Shown: positions 51,156 through 60,614, counted from the first letter of the stretch. The stretch is DNA of 64,000 bases from Oscillospiraceae bacterium (GCA_017542425.1 JAFXXH010000007.1:16166-80165); one strand, 5' to 3'. Translations and numbers: made by a program. Notes: generated by a model from the sequence alone, not told the origin.

Positions 51156-51940
51156 TGCGCCTGACCACCTTCGCCAGCGGCAGCAGCGGCAACTGCGCCC
51201 TGCTGAGCATGGACGGGGTGCATCTGCTGCTGGACGCGGGCATCTCCTGCCGTCGCATCCGCCAGCAGCTGCGCCTGTCCGGCCTGGAGCCGGAAAGCCT
51301 CAGCGGCGTCCTCATCACCCACAGCCACCGGGACCACATCTGCGGCCTGGCCGTGCTGCTGCGCGCCTGTCCCCTGCCGGTGCTGGCCTCCCAGGGCGTG
51401 GCCCGGGAGCTGCGAAAAAAGAGCGTGGCGGGGGTGGAGCCCTGTCTGCGGGAGCTGCCCCTGGACACGACGACGGAATTCTCCGGTCTGCGCCTGCGCT
51501 GCTTCCCCACGCCCCACGATACCGCCTACAGCGTGGGCTGGCGGGTGGAGGGGAGCGAGTGCTTCGCCCTGGCTACGGACATGGGCACGGTGACGGAGCC
51601 GGTGCGCCGGGGACTCCTGGGGGCCGACGCGGCGCTCATCGAGGCCAACCACGACGTGGAGCTGCTGCGCTATGGCCCCTACCCGGTCTCCCTCAAGCGC
51701 CGCATCCTCTCCGACCGGGGCCACCTCTCCAACGCCGCCTGCGCCGCGCTGGCGCGGGAGCTGGAGGAGTCCGGCACGCGCTATCTGATTTTGGGCCACC
51801 TGAGCCAGGAGAACAACCGCCCGGAGCTGGCGCTGCGGACCGTGCGGTCTGCCCTGGGGGACGCGGCGGGGGTCTTCGTGGCTCCGGCCCAGGAGCGCCT
51901 GACCCTGGAGACGGAGGAGGCCCTGCCATGCTGCTGGTGA
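51155..51940 (+). CDS. yycJ: Metallo-beta-lactamase-fold hydrolase, YycJ/WalJ-like
   Basis: A 261-residue MBL-fold protein. HSHRDHICGL is the zinc motif HxHxDH; TTFASGSSGNCALLS is the conserved first strand of the YycJ group; CFPTPHDTAYSVG and LILGHLSQENNRPE supply further metal ligands (His). YycJ, a predicted nuclease, is part of walRK loci in Firmicutes and links to cell-wall stress. Start ATG 51155 shares one base with the murA stop; the frame extends upstream to 50633 inside murA and is not used. It overlaps rlmH by 13 bases. Confidence 0.9.
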   Translation: MRLTTFASGSSGNCALLSMDGVHLLLDAGISCRRIRQQLRLSGLEPESLSGVLITHSHRDHICGLAVLLRACPLPVLASQGVARELRKKSVAGVEPCLRELPLDTTTEFSGLRLRCFPTPHDTAYSVGWRVEGSECFALATDMGTVTEPVRRGLLGADAALIEANHDVELLRYGPYPVSLKRRILSDRGHLSNAACAALARELEESGTRYLILGHLSQENNRPELALRTVRSALGDAAGVFVAPAQERLTLETEEALPCCW

Positions 51941-52410
51941 AGCTGCTGTGCGTGGGCCGTCTGCGGGAGCGCTATTACCGGGAGGCGGTGGAGGAATACC
52001 GCAAGCGCCTGGGGGCTTTCTGCCGCTTTGAGCTGGAGGAACTGCCCGAGGAGCGCCTGCCGGAGCAGCCCTCAAAGCGGGAGATCGACGCAGCCCTGGC
52101 CCGGGAGGCGGAGGCCCTGACCCGGCACATCCCCGCCGGAGCGGCGGTCTGCTGCTTCTGCGTGGAGGGAAAAGCCTTCAGCAGCGAGGAACTGGCCACG
52201 CAGCTCGGCCAATGGCGCGACGGAGGGCAGGGGAAGCTTTGCTTCGTCATCGGTTCCTCCAACGGCATTTCGGAGGACTTCAAACGCCGGGCGCAAGCGC
52301 GCCTGAGCGTATCGCGCATGACCTTCCCCCATCACCTGTTCCGGGTGATGGCTGTGGAACAGCTTTACCGCGCCTTCACCATCCTGGAGGGGATGCGGTA
52401 TCATAAATAA
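51928..52410 (+). CDS. rlmH: 23S rRNA (pseudouridine-1915-N3) methyltransferase RlmH
   Basis: A 160-residue SPOUT methyltransferase. VKLLCVGRLRERYYREAVEEYRKRL begins the protein; LCFVIGSSNGISEDFKRRAQARLSVSRMTFPHHLFRVM is the SAM-binding knot, ending in EQLYRAFTILEGMRYHK, a hallmark of RlmH. It usually has GGPxG in the knot; here GSSNG stands in that place, a mild deviation. RlmH next to yycJ reproduces the arrangement of Bacillus. Confidence 0.95.
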   Translation: MLLVKLLCVGRLRERYYREAVEEYRKRLGAFCRFELEELPEERLPEQPSKREIDAALAREAEALTRHIPAGAAVCCFCVEGKAFSSEELATQLGQWRDGGQGKLCFVIGSSNGISEDFKRRAQARLSVSRMTFPHHLFRVMAVEQLYRAFTILEGMRYHK

Positions 52411-52429
52411 GGACGGAAAGGGAGTTTGC

Positions 52430-52756
52430 ATGGTGGAAAAGGAAAGCGCGTTCGGCTGGAGCGCCCCGCCGGGGGACTTGCAGCGGCGCTGGCCCAGGGA
52501 CGAGGCCGGGGAGTTCGTGGCTCCGCGCTATCTCGCCACCCGGTCCAGCGTGGACATGGCGGACGTGTTTCTCATCAATCTGCTGGAGGCCTATGGCGTC
52601 CCCGTCCTGCGCAGCTATCCCGGGGACGGGGCCTTCGGCAAGGTGGTCCTGGGGATGAGCGGCACCGGTTCGGCGCTCTATGTGCCGGAGACCCTGTATG
52701 CAAAAGCGAAGGATCTGATGGAAGCGGATTTTGAATGGGAGGACAGCAATGACTGA
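52430..52756 (+). CDS. Hypothetical protein (108 residues) with DUF2007-like end
   Basis: A 108-residue protein. The segment ATRSSVDMADVFLINLLEAYGVPVLRSYPGDGAFGKVVLG with LYVPETLYAKAKDLME resembles the small DUF2007/signal-transducing domain that occurs as a stand-alone protein in Firmicutes. AAGGGAG precedes ATG 52430. The last 8 bases overlap the phosphohexomutase start, so both are translated from one message. Role unknown. Confidence 0.7.
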   Translation: MVEKESAFGWSAPPGDLQRRWPRDEAGEFVAPRYLATRSSVDMADVFLINLLEAYGVPVLRSYPGDGAFGKVVLGMSGTGSALYVPETLYAKAKDLMEADFEWEDSND

Positions 52757-54479
52757 TTACAGAGCCGAATACCAGCGCTGGCTGGACAGCCCCGCCCTGA
52801 ACGAGTGCGAGTGGAGAGAACTCAACGAGATCCAGAACGACGAAAAGGAGATCGAGGGACGTTTTTTTGCCCCCCTGGAGTTCGGCACCGCCGGACTGCG
52901 GGGTACCATGAAGGTGGGACTCCACCACATGAACGTCCACGTCGTCCGCCACGCGAGCCAGGCCTTTGCCAACGTGATCGCGGCGGAGGGCGCTGCGGCC
53001 CGGGCAGCGGGCGTGGTGGTCTGCTATGACTGCCGGAACAACAGTGCGCGCTTTGCCCTGGAGACGGCCTGCGTCATGGCGGCCAACGGCATCCACGTCC
53101 GCCTCTTCGACGCGCTGCGGCCCACGCCGGAGCTGTCCTTTGCCATCCGGCACTACGGGGCCCAGGCGGGCGTCAACGTCACCGCCAGCCACAACACGAA
53201 GGAATACAACGGCTACAAGGTCTACTGGTCCGACGGGGCCCAACTGCCCCCGGCCAAGGCCGCAGCCATCGCCGCCGAGATGGAGCGCATCGACATCTTC
53301 ACCGGCTTCCGCAGCATGGAGCCCCAGGACGCCCAGGACCAGGGCCTGCTGGAGTATATCGGCGCGGAGACGGACGAGGCGTTTCTGGAGCAGGTGCTGG
53401 CCCAGGCCATCGACCACGAGGCCGTGGCCCAGGCGGCGGACAAGTTGAAAATCGTCTACACCCCCTTCCACGGGGCGGGCCACAAGCTGGTGCCGGAGGC
53501 CCTGCGGCGGCTGGGCATCCGGCAGCTCTTCCCGGAGCCGCAGCAGATGGTCATCGACGGCGACTTCCCCACCGTGGTCTCCCCGAACCCGGAGAACCCG
53601 GAGGGCTTCGCCCTGGCGGTGGAGCTGGCCCGGCAGGTGGACAGCGACCTGATCATCGGCACGGACCCGGACTCCGACCGCATCGGCTGCCTGGCCCGGC
53701 GGGGGGATGACTACCTGCCCATCAGCGGCAACCAGATGGGCGTGCTGCTGCTGGACTACGTGATCCAGGCCAAGCGGCGCACCGGCACCCTCCCGGAGCG
53801 GCCCGGCGCGCTGAAAACCATCGTCAGCACCGAAATGGCCCGGACGGTGGCGGAGCGCAACGGCGTCCACATCGAGGACACCTTCACCGGCTTCAAGTTC
53901 ATGGCCGAGCGCATCGCCCAGTGGGAGAGCGAGGACAGCTTCCGTTATCTCTTCGCCTATGAGGAGAGCTACGGCTATATGATGGGCGACTACGTCCGGG
54001 ACAAGGACGCGGTGACCGCCAGCATGATGGTGGCGGAGATGGCCGCTTATTACAGCGGCCAGGGCATGACCCTGCTGGACGCCATGGACGCCCTCTATGA
54101 AAAGTACGGCAACTACGCCGAGCGCACCCTGAACCTGGTGATGCCGGGGCTGGACGGCCTGAACCGGATGCGGCAGATCATGGACCGGCTGCGCCGGGAG
54201 CCCCTGGCGGAGATCGCCGGGGTGGAGGTGAACCGGGTCCGGGACTACCAGAACGGCAGCGTCAGCGTCCACGGCCTGGGCGTGGTGGGGGAGACCCACA
54301 TCCGGGGCAGCAACGTCCTCTACTTCGAGTTGGCCGACGGCAGCAGCTTCATCATCCGGCCCTCCGGCACGGAGCCGAAGATCAAGATCTACCTGCTGGT
54401 CCGGGACGCCAGCCAGGCGCTCTGCCAGGAAAAGATCGCCCGCTATGCGGCCTTTGCCGAGACGCTGAAAGAGATCTGA
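52749..54479 (+). CDS. Phosphoglucomutase/phosphomannomutase family phosphohexomutase
   Basis: A 576-residue alpha-D-phosphohexomutase. LEFGTAGLRGTM opens the fold; Ser147 in VNVTASHNTKEYNGYKVYW is the phospho-serine; GTDPDSDRIG is the Mg loop; YESYGYM region (AYEESYGYMMGD) is the sugar-binding loop; RPSGTEPKIKIY is the phosphate-binding end. Length fits the PgcA-type phosphoglucomutase of Firmicutes. It likely interconverts glucose 1- and 6-phosphate and feeds nucleotide-sugar synthesis. GGAGGACAGC precedes ATG 52749. Confidence 0.95.
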   Translation: MTDYRAEYQRWLDSPALNECEWRELNEIQNDEKEIEGRFFAPLEFGTAGLRGTMKVGLHHMNVHVVRHASQAFANVIAAEGAAARAAGVVVCYDCRNNSARFALETACVMAANGIHVRLFDALRPTPELSFAIRHYGAQAGVNVTASHNTKEYNGYKVYWSDGAQLPPAKAAAIAAEMERIDIFTGFRSMEPQDAQDQGLLEYIGAETDEAFLEQVLAQAIDHEAVAQAADKLKIVYTPFHGAGHKLVPEALRRLGIRQLFPEPQQMVIDGDFPTVVSPNPENPEGFALAVELARQVDSDLIIGTDPDSDRIGCLARRGDDYLPISGNQMGVLLLDYVIQAKRRTGTLPERPGALKTIVSTEMARTVAERNGVHIEDTFTGFKFMAERIAQWESEDSFRYLFAYEESYGYMMGDYVRDKDAVTASMMVAEMAAYYSGQGMTLLDAMDALYEKYGNYAERTLNLVMPGLDGLNRMRQIMDRLRREPLAEIAGVEVNRVRDYQNGSVSVHGLGVVGETHIRGSNVLYFELADGSSFIIRPSGTEPKIKIYLLVRDASQALCQEKIARYAAFAETLKEI

Positions 54480-54506
54480 ACAGAGGCAAACCCATCGGAA
54501 CAGATT

Positions 54507-54551
54507 CCGGCGGCGCTTCTCCCTCGCGGAGGGGTGCCGCCGGGTGCTTTT
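54507..54551 (+). terminator. Intrinsic terminator after the phosphohexomutase gene
   Basis: CCGGCGGC pairs with GCCGCCGG and is followed by GTGCTTTTTG, 28 bases after the stop. Confidence 0.85.
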
Positions 54552-54743
54552 TGCCTGCCCCCGCGTCCTGTCCAATCGTGACAAAGAAAGCGGTCGCTTT
54601 TCTGCAAAAAATCTCCGTTTGGCACAAAATGTGTGCCCGACGGAGAAAATTGCTTGCTACACGGGGACATCTGTGTTAACATTTGGTTAATTTATTCGAT
54701 GGCGGGTCCATCAACAGTTCTTTCGAAAATGGGGAGGATGCGT

Positions 54744-56159
54744 ATGCAAGTGCTCAATGACATTGTAGGGTTCTTTACCGGGACCCTGAACACGGTGGCG
54801 TGGCTCTATATCTTTCTGCCCTTCGCCATCATCGGCGGCGTCTATCTGACCATCCGCACCGGCGCGGTGCAGTTCAGCCGCTTCGGCTATATGCTCCGCA
54901 ACACCGTGGGCAAGATGTTCCGCTCCGCCAAGGCGGGGGCGGGCGAGGTGACGCCCCTCCAGGCGGTCACCACGGCCCTGGCCGCCACGGTGGGCACCGG
55001 CAACATTGTCGGCACCAGCCAGGCCATCGCCCTGGGCGGCTACGGCGCGGTGTTCTGGCTGTGGATCGCGGCCCTGGTGGGCATGGTCACCAAGTACAGC
55101 GAGGTCACCCTGGCGGTCAAGTACCGGGAGCGGGATGACAAGGGCGACTGGGTCGGCGGCCCCATGTATTACATTAAAAACGGCATGGGCAAGGGCTGGG
55201 GCTGGCTGGCCATCCTGTTCAGCCTGTTTGCCGCCCTGGCCAGCTTCGGCATCGGCAACATGAGCCAGGTCAACTCCATCACCGGCTCGGTCATCGGCGC
55301 GGTGCAGCAGTTCACCACGGTGCCCGAGGAGACCGCCGTCATCATGCGCTGGGTCATCGGCGGCGTGCTGGCCGTGCTCATCGGCGTCATCCTCATCGGC
55401 GGCATCAAGCGCATCGGCAGCGTGACGGAGAAGCTCATCCCCTTCATGAGTCTGCTGTACATCATCTTCACCCTGGTGGTCATCTTCGGCAACATCGGCA
55501 GCATCGGCGACGCCTTCGGCAAGATCTTCTCCACCGCCTTCACCCCCCAGGCCATGTTCGGCGCTTCCACCGGCATCGTGCTGCGGGAAACCATCGTCTG
55601 GGGTCTGCGACGCAGCGCCTTCTCCAACGAGGCGGGCCTGGGCTCCGCGGCCATTGCCCACGCCGCCACCAGCGAAAAAGACCCGGTCAAGCAGGGCCTC
55701 TACGGCATCTTCGAGGTCTTTGCGGACACCATCGTGATCTGCACTCTCACCGCCCTGACCATCATCATCAGCGGCGTGGACATCTCCTTCGGCGTGAAGC
55801 CCGGCAGCGAGCTGATCGTCAGCGCCTTCGCCACCGTCTTCGGCGGCAAGATCGCCGCCGTCTTCGTGGCCGTGGCCCTGATGCTCTTCGCTTTCTCCAC
55901 CGTGCTGGGCTGGGCCCTCTACGGCACCCGCTGCGTCCAGTACCTCTTCGGCACCAAGGCGATCCTCTGGTACCGCATCCTCTTCGTCGCCGTGGCGGTG
56001 GTGGGCTGCGTCACCAGCATCGACGTGGTCTGGGACGTGGCTGACACCTTCAACGGTCTGATGGCGATCCCCAACTTCATCGCCGTCTTCGCCCTCAGCG
56101 GCGTGGTGGCCAAGCTGACCCGGGACCACTTCCGGGCGGAAAAGGAACTCAGAAAGTAA
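54744..56159 (+). CDS. Sodium:alanine/glycine symporter (AGCS family)
   Basis: A 471-residue polytopic membrane protein. FSRFGYMLRNTVGKMF, LAATVGTGNIVGTSQAIALGGYGAVFWLW (the AGCS ion-binding signature), GGPMYYIKNGMGKGWGWLA and AFSNEAGLGSAAIAHAA are standard for AgcS-type symporters that bring in alanine or glycine with sodium. GGGGAGG lies 6 bases before ATG 54744; ATG 54738 is also in frame. It sits alone between two terminators. Confidence 0.95.
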   Translation: MQVLNDIVGFFTGTLNTVAWLYIFLPFAIIGGVYLTIRTGAVQFSRFGYMLRNTVGKMFRSAKAGAGEVTPLQAVTTALAATVGTGNIVGTSQAIALGGYGAVFWLWIAALVGMVTKYSEVTLAVKYRERDDKGDWVGGPMYYIKNGMGKGWGWLAILFSLFAALASFGIGNMSQVNSITGSVIGAVQQFTTVPEETAVIMRWVIGGVLAVLIGVILIGGIKRIGSVTEKLIPFMSLLYIIFTLVVIFGNIGSIGDAFGKIFSTAFTPQAMFGASTGIVLRETIVWGLRRSAFSNEAGLGSAAIAHAATSEKDPVKQGLYGIFEVFADTIVICTLTALTIIISGVDISFGVKPGSELIVSAFATVFGGKIAAVFVAVALMLFAFSTVLGWALYGTRCVQYLFGTKAILWYRILFVAVAVVGCVTSIDVVWDVADTFNGLMAIPNFIAVFALSGVVAKLTRDHFRAEKELRK

Positions 56160-56229
56160 GCAGAAAACAAGGCAGAGGGCGTTCCCGGTCTGGGAGCGGC
56201 TATGTAAGGAAATATTGATTTTGTAAGGG

Positions 56230-56272
56230 ACGATGCGGCTTTTTCGGAGGCTGCATCGTTTCTTTTTCTCAA
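56230..56272 (+). terminator. Terminator after the AGCS symporter gene
   Basis: ACGATGCGGC pairs with GCTGCATCGT (one G-T), followed by TTCTTTTTCTC. It ends 70-110 bases past the symporter stop. Confidence 0.8.
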
Positions 56273-56566
56273 GCGCTCAGCTTGGAACAATTGCGTTTCT
56301 AATGCCATTAGCACTAGGAATCATATTAATAAAAAAATAACAATAAATTTGCTAAGAAAGTTATTGACAAAAAACAGAAGTGTTTTATACTTCCAGTAGA
56401 CGGTTTTTGCATGGCCATGCAGATCGAATCGTACTATTATTTTTTGGAAGATTACTTGTTTTTCATATGCTTCTAGCGGCAAAGGGGGGCGTTCCAAGGA
56501 GAAAATATTTTTTGTTTTAATCTTGACAGAAAATTTAGCTTTGTATTTAAATCAAGGAGGATAATA
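56273..56566. other. AT-rich intergenic stretch
   Basis: No gene found. Composition drops sharply in GC compared with both flanks and continues through the next gene. A TTGACA at 56523 begins a possible promoter for the small secreted protein, with a poor -10 (TATTTA). Confidence 0.5.
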
Positions 56567-56989
56567 ATGACTGAAATCAAAAAGACCATTTCTGTGATTT
56601 ACATTCTTGCGATGGTACTTCTCCTAACCAGCGTTTTTGCAGTAACAACTTATCCTGTTTCGTTTTCTTTTAATACTGGATCGGGAAATGGATATGTTGA
56701 TGGTGCTAGCAATGGTGTTTTTTATGATCTGGAAGAGGGTACCGCATCGATCCAAGTTAATGACACCTTGAGTTGTTATTTAGAAGGAACATATAGACTT
56801 ACTCTATACAAGTATAGTTGGTTTGGTATGGGTACAAATTGTGGAACTATGGTTGCTACAGGGACTGGACCAAACATCTCTCACTCTGGCATCTACAACA
56901 TTCCATCTGATGGGGATTATTACTTGTATGGAACTGGAGAGGGTGCATACCGCACATATGCGGCTGCCGGTTCTATTATTCAACAATGA
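56567..56989 (+). CDS. Small putative secreted protein (140 residues)
   Basis: A 140-residue protein with an N-terminal signal-like segment: KKTISVIYILAMVLLLTSVFA, with cleavage plausible after Ala26. The rest is polar and rich in G, T, Y and S (VSFSFNTGSGNGYVDG, GTMVATGTGPNIS, DGDYYLYGTGEGAYRTY), fitting a small secreted beta-rich protein. No domain is recognised. AAGGAGG lies before ATG 56567. Base composition is markedly AT-rich relative to neighbouring genes, a sign of recent arrival. It overlaps the next gene by four bases. Confidence 0.75.
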   Translation: MTEIKKTISVIYILAMVLLLTSVFAVTTYPVSFSFNTGSGNGYVDGASNGVFYDLEEGTASIQVNDTLSCYLEGTYRLTLYKYSWFGMGTNCGTMVATGTGPNISHSGIYNIPSDGDYYLYGTGEGAYRTYAAAGSIIQQ

Positions 56990-57531
56990 TTATATATGCA
57001 CCGTTTGAAATAATAATATTGTCAATAATAGTATCGCCGATTGCCATTATTGCACTCAAAAGAAAATACAAGGGAACACAGTTAATTTCCGCTTTTGCTT
57101 TGGCAGCATACCTCGTGTTGATTTGCAAGTATTTCTTTTTCCCCATCATTCTGGACAGGGACATCATTTCTCAAGGTGGGAACACCGTACAATGCATCCC
57201 TTTCCTCCCATTTTTGGAGCAGATCCGAAGTGTGGGCTGGAAGCGGTTTCTGTACCAGACAGCGGGTAACATCTTGGCCTTTGTTCCGATTTCCTTTTTC
57301 CTCGCGCTGCTCTCTCCCCGGCTGCAATCCTTCCGACGCAGTCTAATCGCAAGCGTCAGCATATCGTTCTGCGTGGAACTGATCCAGTTGTGCATCAATC
57401 TGCTGACCGGCATTCCCAACAGGGTCGTAGATATCAATGATCTGATTCTGAACACCCTGGGCGGCATGATCGGGTATCTGGTCTATCGCCTTTGGCGTCG
57501 CCTGTTTGTCGACGGGGACGGTTTTCGCTGA
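56986..57531 (+). CDS. VanZ-like membrane protein
   Basis: A 181-residue protein with about five hydrophobic segments. CIPFLPFLEQIRSVGW, YQTAGNILAFVPISFFLALLSP, VELIQLCINLL and RVVDINDLILNTLGGMIGYLVY are typical of the VanZ family, the Asp-Asn-Asp stretch being its signature. VanZ itself gives low teicoplanin resistance, but most family members have unknown roles in the envelope. GC content rises within the gene, from AT-rich at its start to near the chromosomal level at its end, as if an insertion or junction lay inside. Confidence 0.82.
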   Translation: MIIYAPFEIIILSIIVSPIAIIALKRKYKGTQLISAFALAAYLVLICKYFFFPIILDRDIISQGGNTVQCIPFLPFLEQIRSVGWKRFLYQTAGNILAFVPISFFLALLSPRLQSFRRSLIASVSISFCVELIQLCINLLTGIPNRVVDINDLILNTLGGMIGYLVYRLWRRLFVDGDGFR

Positions 57532-57582
57532 CAACTTTTTCCGCCCTTCTCGGCGGCGCGGGAAAAGCGTTTCGCTTCCGTC

Positions 57583-57611
57583 TTGCGTCCGGGCGCAGAG
57601 GATGCTATACT
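57583..57611 (+). promoter_or_regulatory. Promoter of the GtrA-family gene
   Basis: TTGCGT, 17-base spacer, TATACT, 45 bases before the start codon at 57656. Confidence 0.6.
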
Positions 57612-57655
57612 GGGCAGGCAAAAAAGAAACGGAACGCAGAGGAGAAAAGCGAACT

Positions 57656-58099
57656 ATGGTTACGAAACTGTGCGGCCTCATCAACCGCTATTGGCATGTG
57701 GTCTGTTACCTGTTCTTCGGCGGCCTGACCACGCTGGTGAACTGGATCGTCTATTACGGTCTGCTGCTGTTGAACGTCAACGCGGAGCTGGCCAACCTCC
57801 TGGCCTTCGTGGCGGGCGTCTGCTTCGCTTTCGCCACGGAGCGGAAGACCGCCTTTGAAAGCCGCAGCAAGGGGAAGGAAGTGGCTCAGGAGGCCTGGAA
57901 ATTCCTGCTGGGGCGGCTCGGCGTCTGGGGCATCGAGCAGATTCTGCTCACCGTGGGCCTGCACGCGCTGCACATCAACGAATACATCATCAAGATTCCA
58001 CTGGCCGTCATCTCCGCCGTGCTGAACTTCATCTTCGGCAGACTGGTGGTGTTCCGCAAGGGCTCCGGCCGGGCCAGAGCAAAGCAGAAGCAAAGCTGA
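57656..58099 (+). CDS. GtrA-family membrane protein
   Basis: A 147-residue protein with four hydrophobic helices, the GtrA family layout. YLFFGGLTTLVNWIVYYGLL, NLLAFVAGVCFAFATERKTAF and AVLNFIFGRLVVFR are characteristic. Family members are linked to moving lipid-linked sugars across the membrane for teichoic acid or surface-glycan glycosylation. ATG 57656 follows GGAG by about 12 bases; upstream in-frame starts lack sites. A bidirectional terminator follows. Confidence 0.88.
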   Translation: MVTKLCGLINRYWHVVCYLFFGGLTTLVNWIVYYGLLLLNVNAELANLLAFVAGVCFAFATERKTAFESRSKGKEVAQEAWKFLLGRLGVWGIEQILLTVGLHALHINEYIIKIPLAVISAVLNFIFGRLVVFRKGSGRARAKQKQS

Positions 58100-58104
58100 A
58101 AAAT

Positions 58105-58132
58105 CGTCGCCCCGCCAAACGGCGGGGCGACG
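58105..58132. terminator. Perfect hairpin between convergent GtrA and gapA genes
   Basis: CGTCGCCCCGCC pairs exactly with GGCGGGGCGACG over the loop AAAC. It lies between two genes that point at each other and would serve both. Confidence 0.8.
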
Positions 58133-58153
58133 TGCGTATGGCGGGAGGGAGCA

Positions 58154-59266
<1,113 letters not shown>

Positions 59267-59268
59267 TT

Positions 59269-59296
59269 ATTATAGCAAACTTTCGGAATTTGTAAA
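59269..59296 (-). promoter_or_regulatory. Promoter of gapA
   Basis: On the minus strand TTTACA (59296-59291), a 16-base spacer and TATAAT (59274-59269), about 85 bases before the gapA start. Confidence 0.75.
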
Positions 59297-59405
59297 GGCG
59301 TTCCGGGCAAGATTTTCAAATATTTGCCAGAAACATCCGGCGGCCCGGCCTTGACGCGGCGCTTTGCCCCGCTCAGTGTATGCGCCGGAACGGGCATTTA
59401 TTCGT

Positions 59406-59643
59406 TCATTTCAAAACCGCTTCGCTGGGTTTTGAAATGAGTCGTGCGGGAGTTTTGCGCTGCGCTCGCGCCCCCCCCCGTTGGGGGGCACTCCCTCCGC
59501 GAGAAAAATTTTTGCCGAAGCGAAGCCCCGGCAAAAATGGATTTGGACTTTCTTTCGCGCCTGCGGGCGCGAAACTCTGCGAGGCTTTGTTTGGGATGTG
59601 GGTTGGCGCTGAAAAAAGCAAAAGCCGCTCATGCGGCTTTTGC
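59406..59643. repeat. Cluster of five consecutive stem-loops between gapA and the GntR gene
   Basis: Perfect or near-perfect inverted repeats follow one another: TCATTTCAAAACC (59406-59440), a C7-9/G6 hairpin nested in GGGAGT/ACTCCC (59448-59495), ATTTTTGCCG (59508-59538), TTTCGCGCC (59553-59574) and GCAAAAGCCGC (59618-59643). No gene is supported in this interval. Only the last has a terminator shape. The block looks like a composite palindromic intergenic repeat. Confidence 0.8.
59618..59643 (-). terminator. Intrinsic terminator of the GntR-family gene
   Basis: An 11-bp perfect stem GCAAAAGCCGC with a 4-base loop; on the minus strand TTTTTT follows. It lies 16 bases past the stop of the regulator gene. 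Confidence 0.85.
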
Positions 59644-59659
59644 GGGAGTTCTTTCCTTT

Positions 59660-60457
59660 TTATTCGAGATGCTTGTCCACGCTGCGGGAGAAGCTGACGC
59701 CGTCCTTGTGGAGAAACACGTCCAGCTTGACCCGGTCGGCGCGCATGAGGCTTTGGGTATACTCATAGCACATGCCGCTCTCGTTGAAGGTGCGCCGCTG
59801 GACGGAGAAAGCGCAGCTTCCGCTGCGGCAGTTCAGCAGGGCGGCCTCCTTGGGCCCCATCATCACGGCCTCGTAGCTGTCCACCGCGTTGGCGGGGATG
59901 ATGCCGACCTCGTAGAGCAGGCTGTAGAAGCTGTGGGTTTGGAGCAGCTCCCGGGTCAGGTTGGGGTAGATGAACTGGGGGTAGAAGCTGGTCTCCAGAA
60001 TCAGCGGCTCCCCGTTCACGTTGCGGATGCGGGTGAAGCGGTAGACCCGGGTGTCCGGGCCGCTGAGCTCCAGCATCTTCACGATGTCCGGGGTGGGGGA
60101 GATGACCTGGTACTCGATCAGGGTGGAGGACGGGGTCATGCCCATGGAGCTGATTTCGCTGGTGAAGGAATAGACGTTTTCGGTGCGCCGACGCACCTTC
60201 GGCTCCGCCACAAAGGTGCCGCGCCCCTGCTTGCGGACCACCATGCCCTCGCTCTCCAGGGCGCCGATGGCCTGCCGCACGGTGGAGCGGGAGATGTCGA
60301 AGGTTTTGCAGAGCTCCGCCTCGCTGGGCAGCAGATCTCCGGGGGCCAGGGTCCCGGCGGAGATGTTGCGCTTGACGATGCTGACAAGCTGGGAGTAAAG
60401 CGGGATGTCGCTGTCCAGGGAGAGGGTGCTGAGCAGCACGGGGTTGCGTTCTGACAT
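59660..60457 (-). CDS. GntR/HutC-family transcriptional regulator
   Basis: A 265-residue repressor-type regulator. The N-terminal winged helix-turn-helix is PLYSQLVSIVKRNISAGTLAPGDLLPSEAELCKTFDISRSTVRQAIGALESEGMVVRKQGRGTFV, all classic GntR. A UTRA ligand-binding domain follows from about residue 95 to the end (VYRFTRIRNVNGEPLILETSFYPQF). Such proteins sense sugars, amino sugars or amino acids. No obvious target gene is next to it apart from its own promoter; the divergent neighbour is rpsL. The genes it controls are unknown. Confidence 0.93.
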   Translation of the reverse strand: MSERNPVLLSTLSLDSDIPLYSQLVSIVKRNISAGTLAPGDLLPSEAELCKTFDISRSTVRQAIGALESEGMVVRKQGRGTFVAEPKVRRRTENVYSFTSEISSMGMTPSSTLIEYQVISPTPDIVKMLELSGPDTRVYRFTRIRNVNGEPLILETSFYPQFIYPNLTRELLQTHSFYSLLYEVGIIPANAVDSYEAVMMGPKEAALLNCRSGSCAFSVQRRTFNESGMCYEYTQSLMRADRVKLDVFLHKDGVSFSRSVDKHLE

Positions 60458-60511
60458 GTGGAAAACCTCCTCGCAGCCTGCCGGGCCATGCCCGACCCAG
60501 CCGTCGCAGAC

Positions 60512-60540
60512 AGTCTATCACAGCCCGCCGGGTTTTGCAA
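60512..60540 (-). promoter_or_regulatory. Promoter of the GntR-family gene
   Basis: On the minus strand TTGCAA (60540-60535), 17-base spacer, TAGACT (60517-60512). Confidence 0.55.
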
Positions 60541-60543
60541 TCA

Positions 60544-60582
60544 AAACTTGTACGGTCAGGCATGAAACATCCTGACAAGTTT
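60544..60582. promoter_or_regulatory. Inverted repeat in the GntR-rpsL divergent region, candidate operator
   Basis: AAACTTG and TCAGG on the left mirror CCTGA and CAAGTTT on the right, around CATGAAACAT, with 5 extra bases (TACGG) in the left arm. It lies just upstream of the regulator's -35 and 33 bases before the rpsL -35, a likely place for autoregulation by the GntR protein. Binding is untested. Confidence 0.5.
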
Positions 60583-60614
60583 GCGCCTTTGCCGGAAATC
60601 CAAGCAAAAAAAAC

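Noticed and set aside
56986..57531. Glycopeptide resistance determinant (VanZ)
   Set aside because: No vanHAX or other van genes are present, and most VanZ-family proteins are not resistance factors.
59406..59643. CRISPR array
   Set aside because: The stem-loops differ from each other and there are no equal-length direct repeats and spacers; no cas genes in the window.
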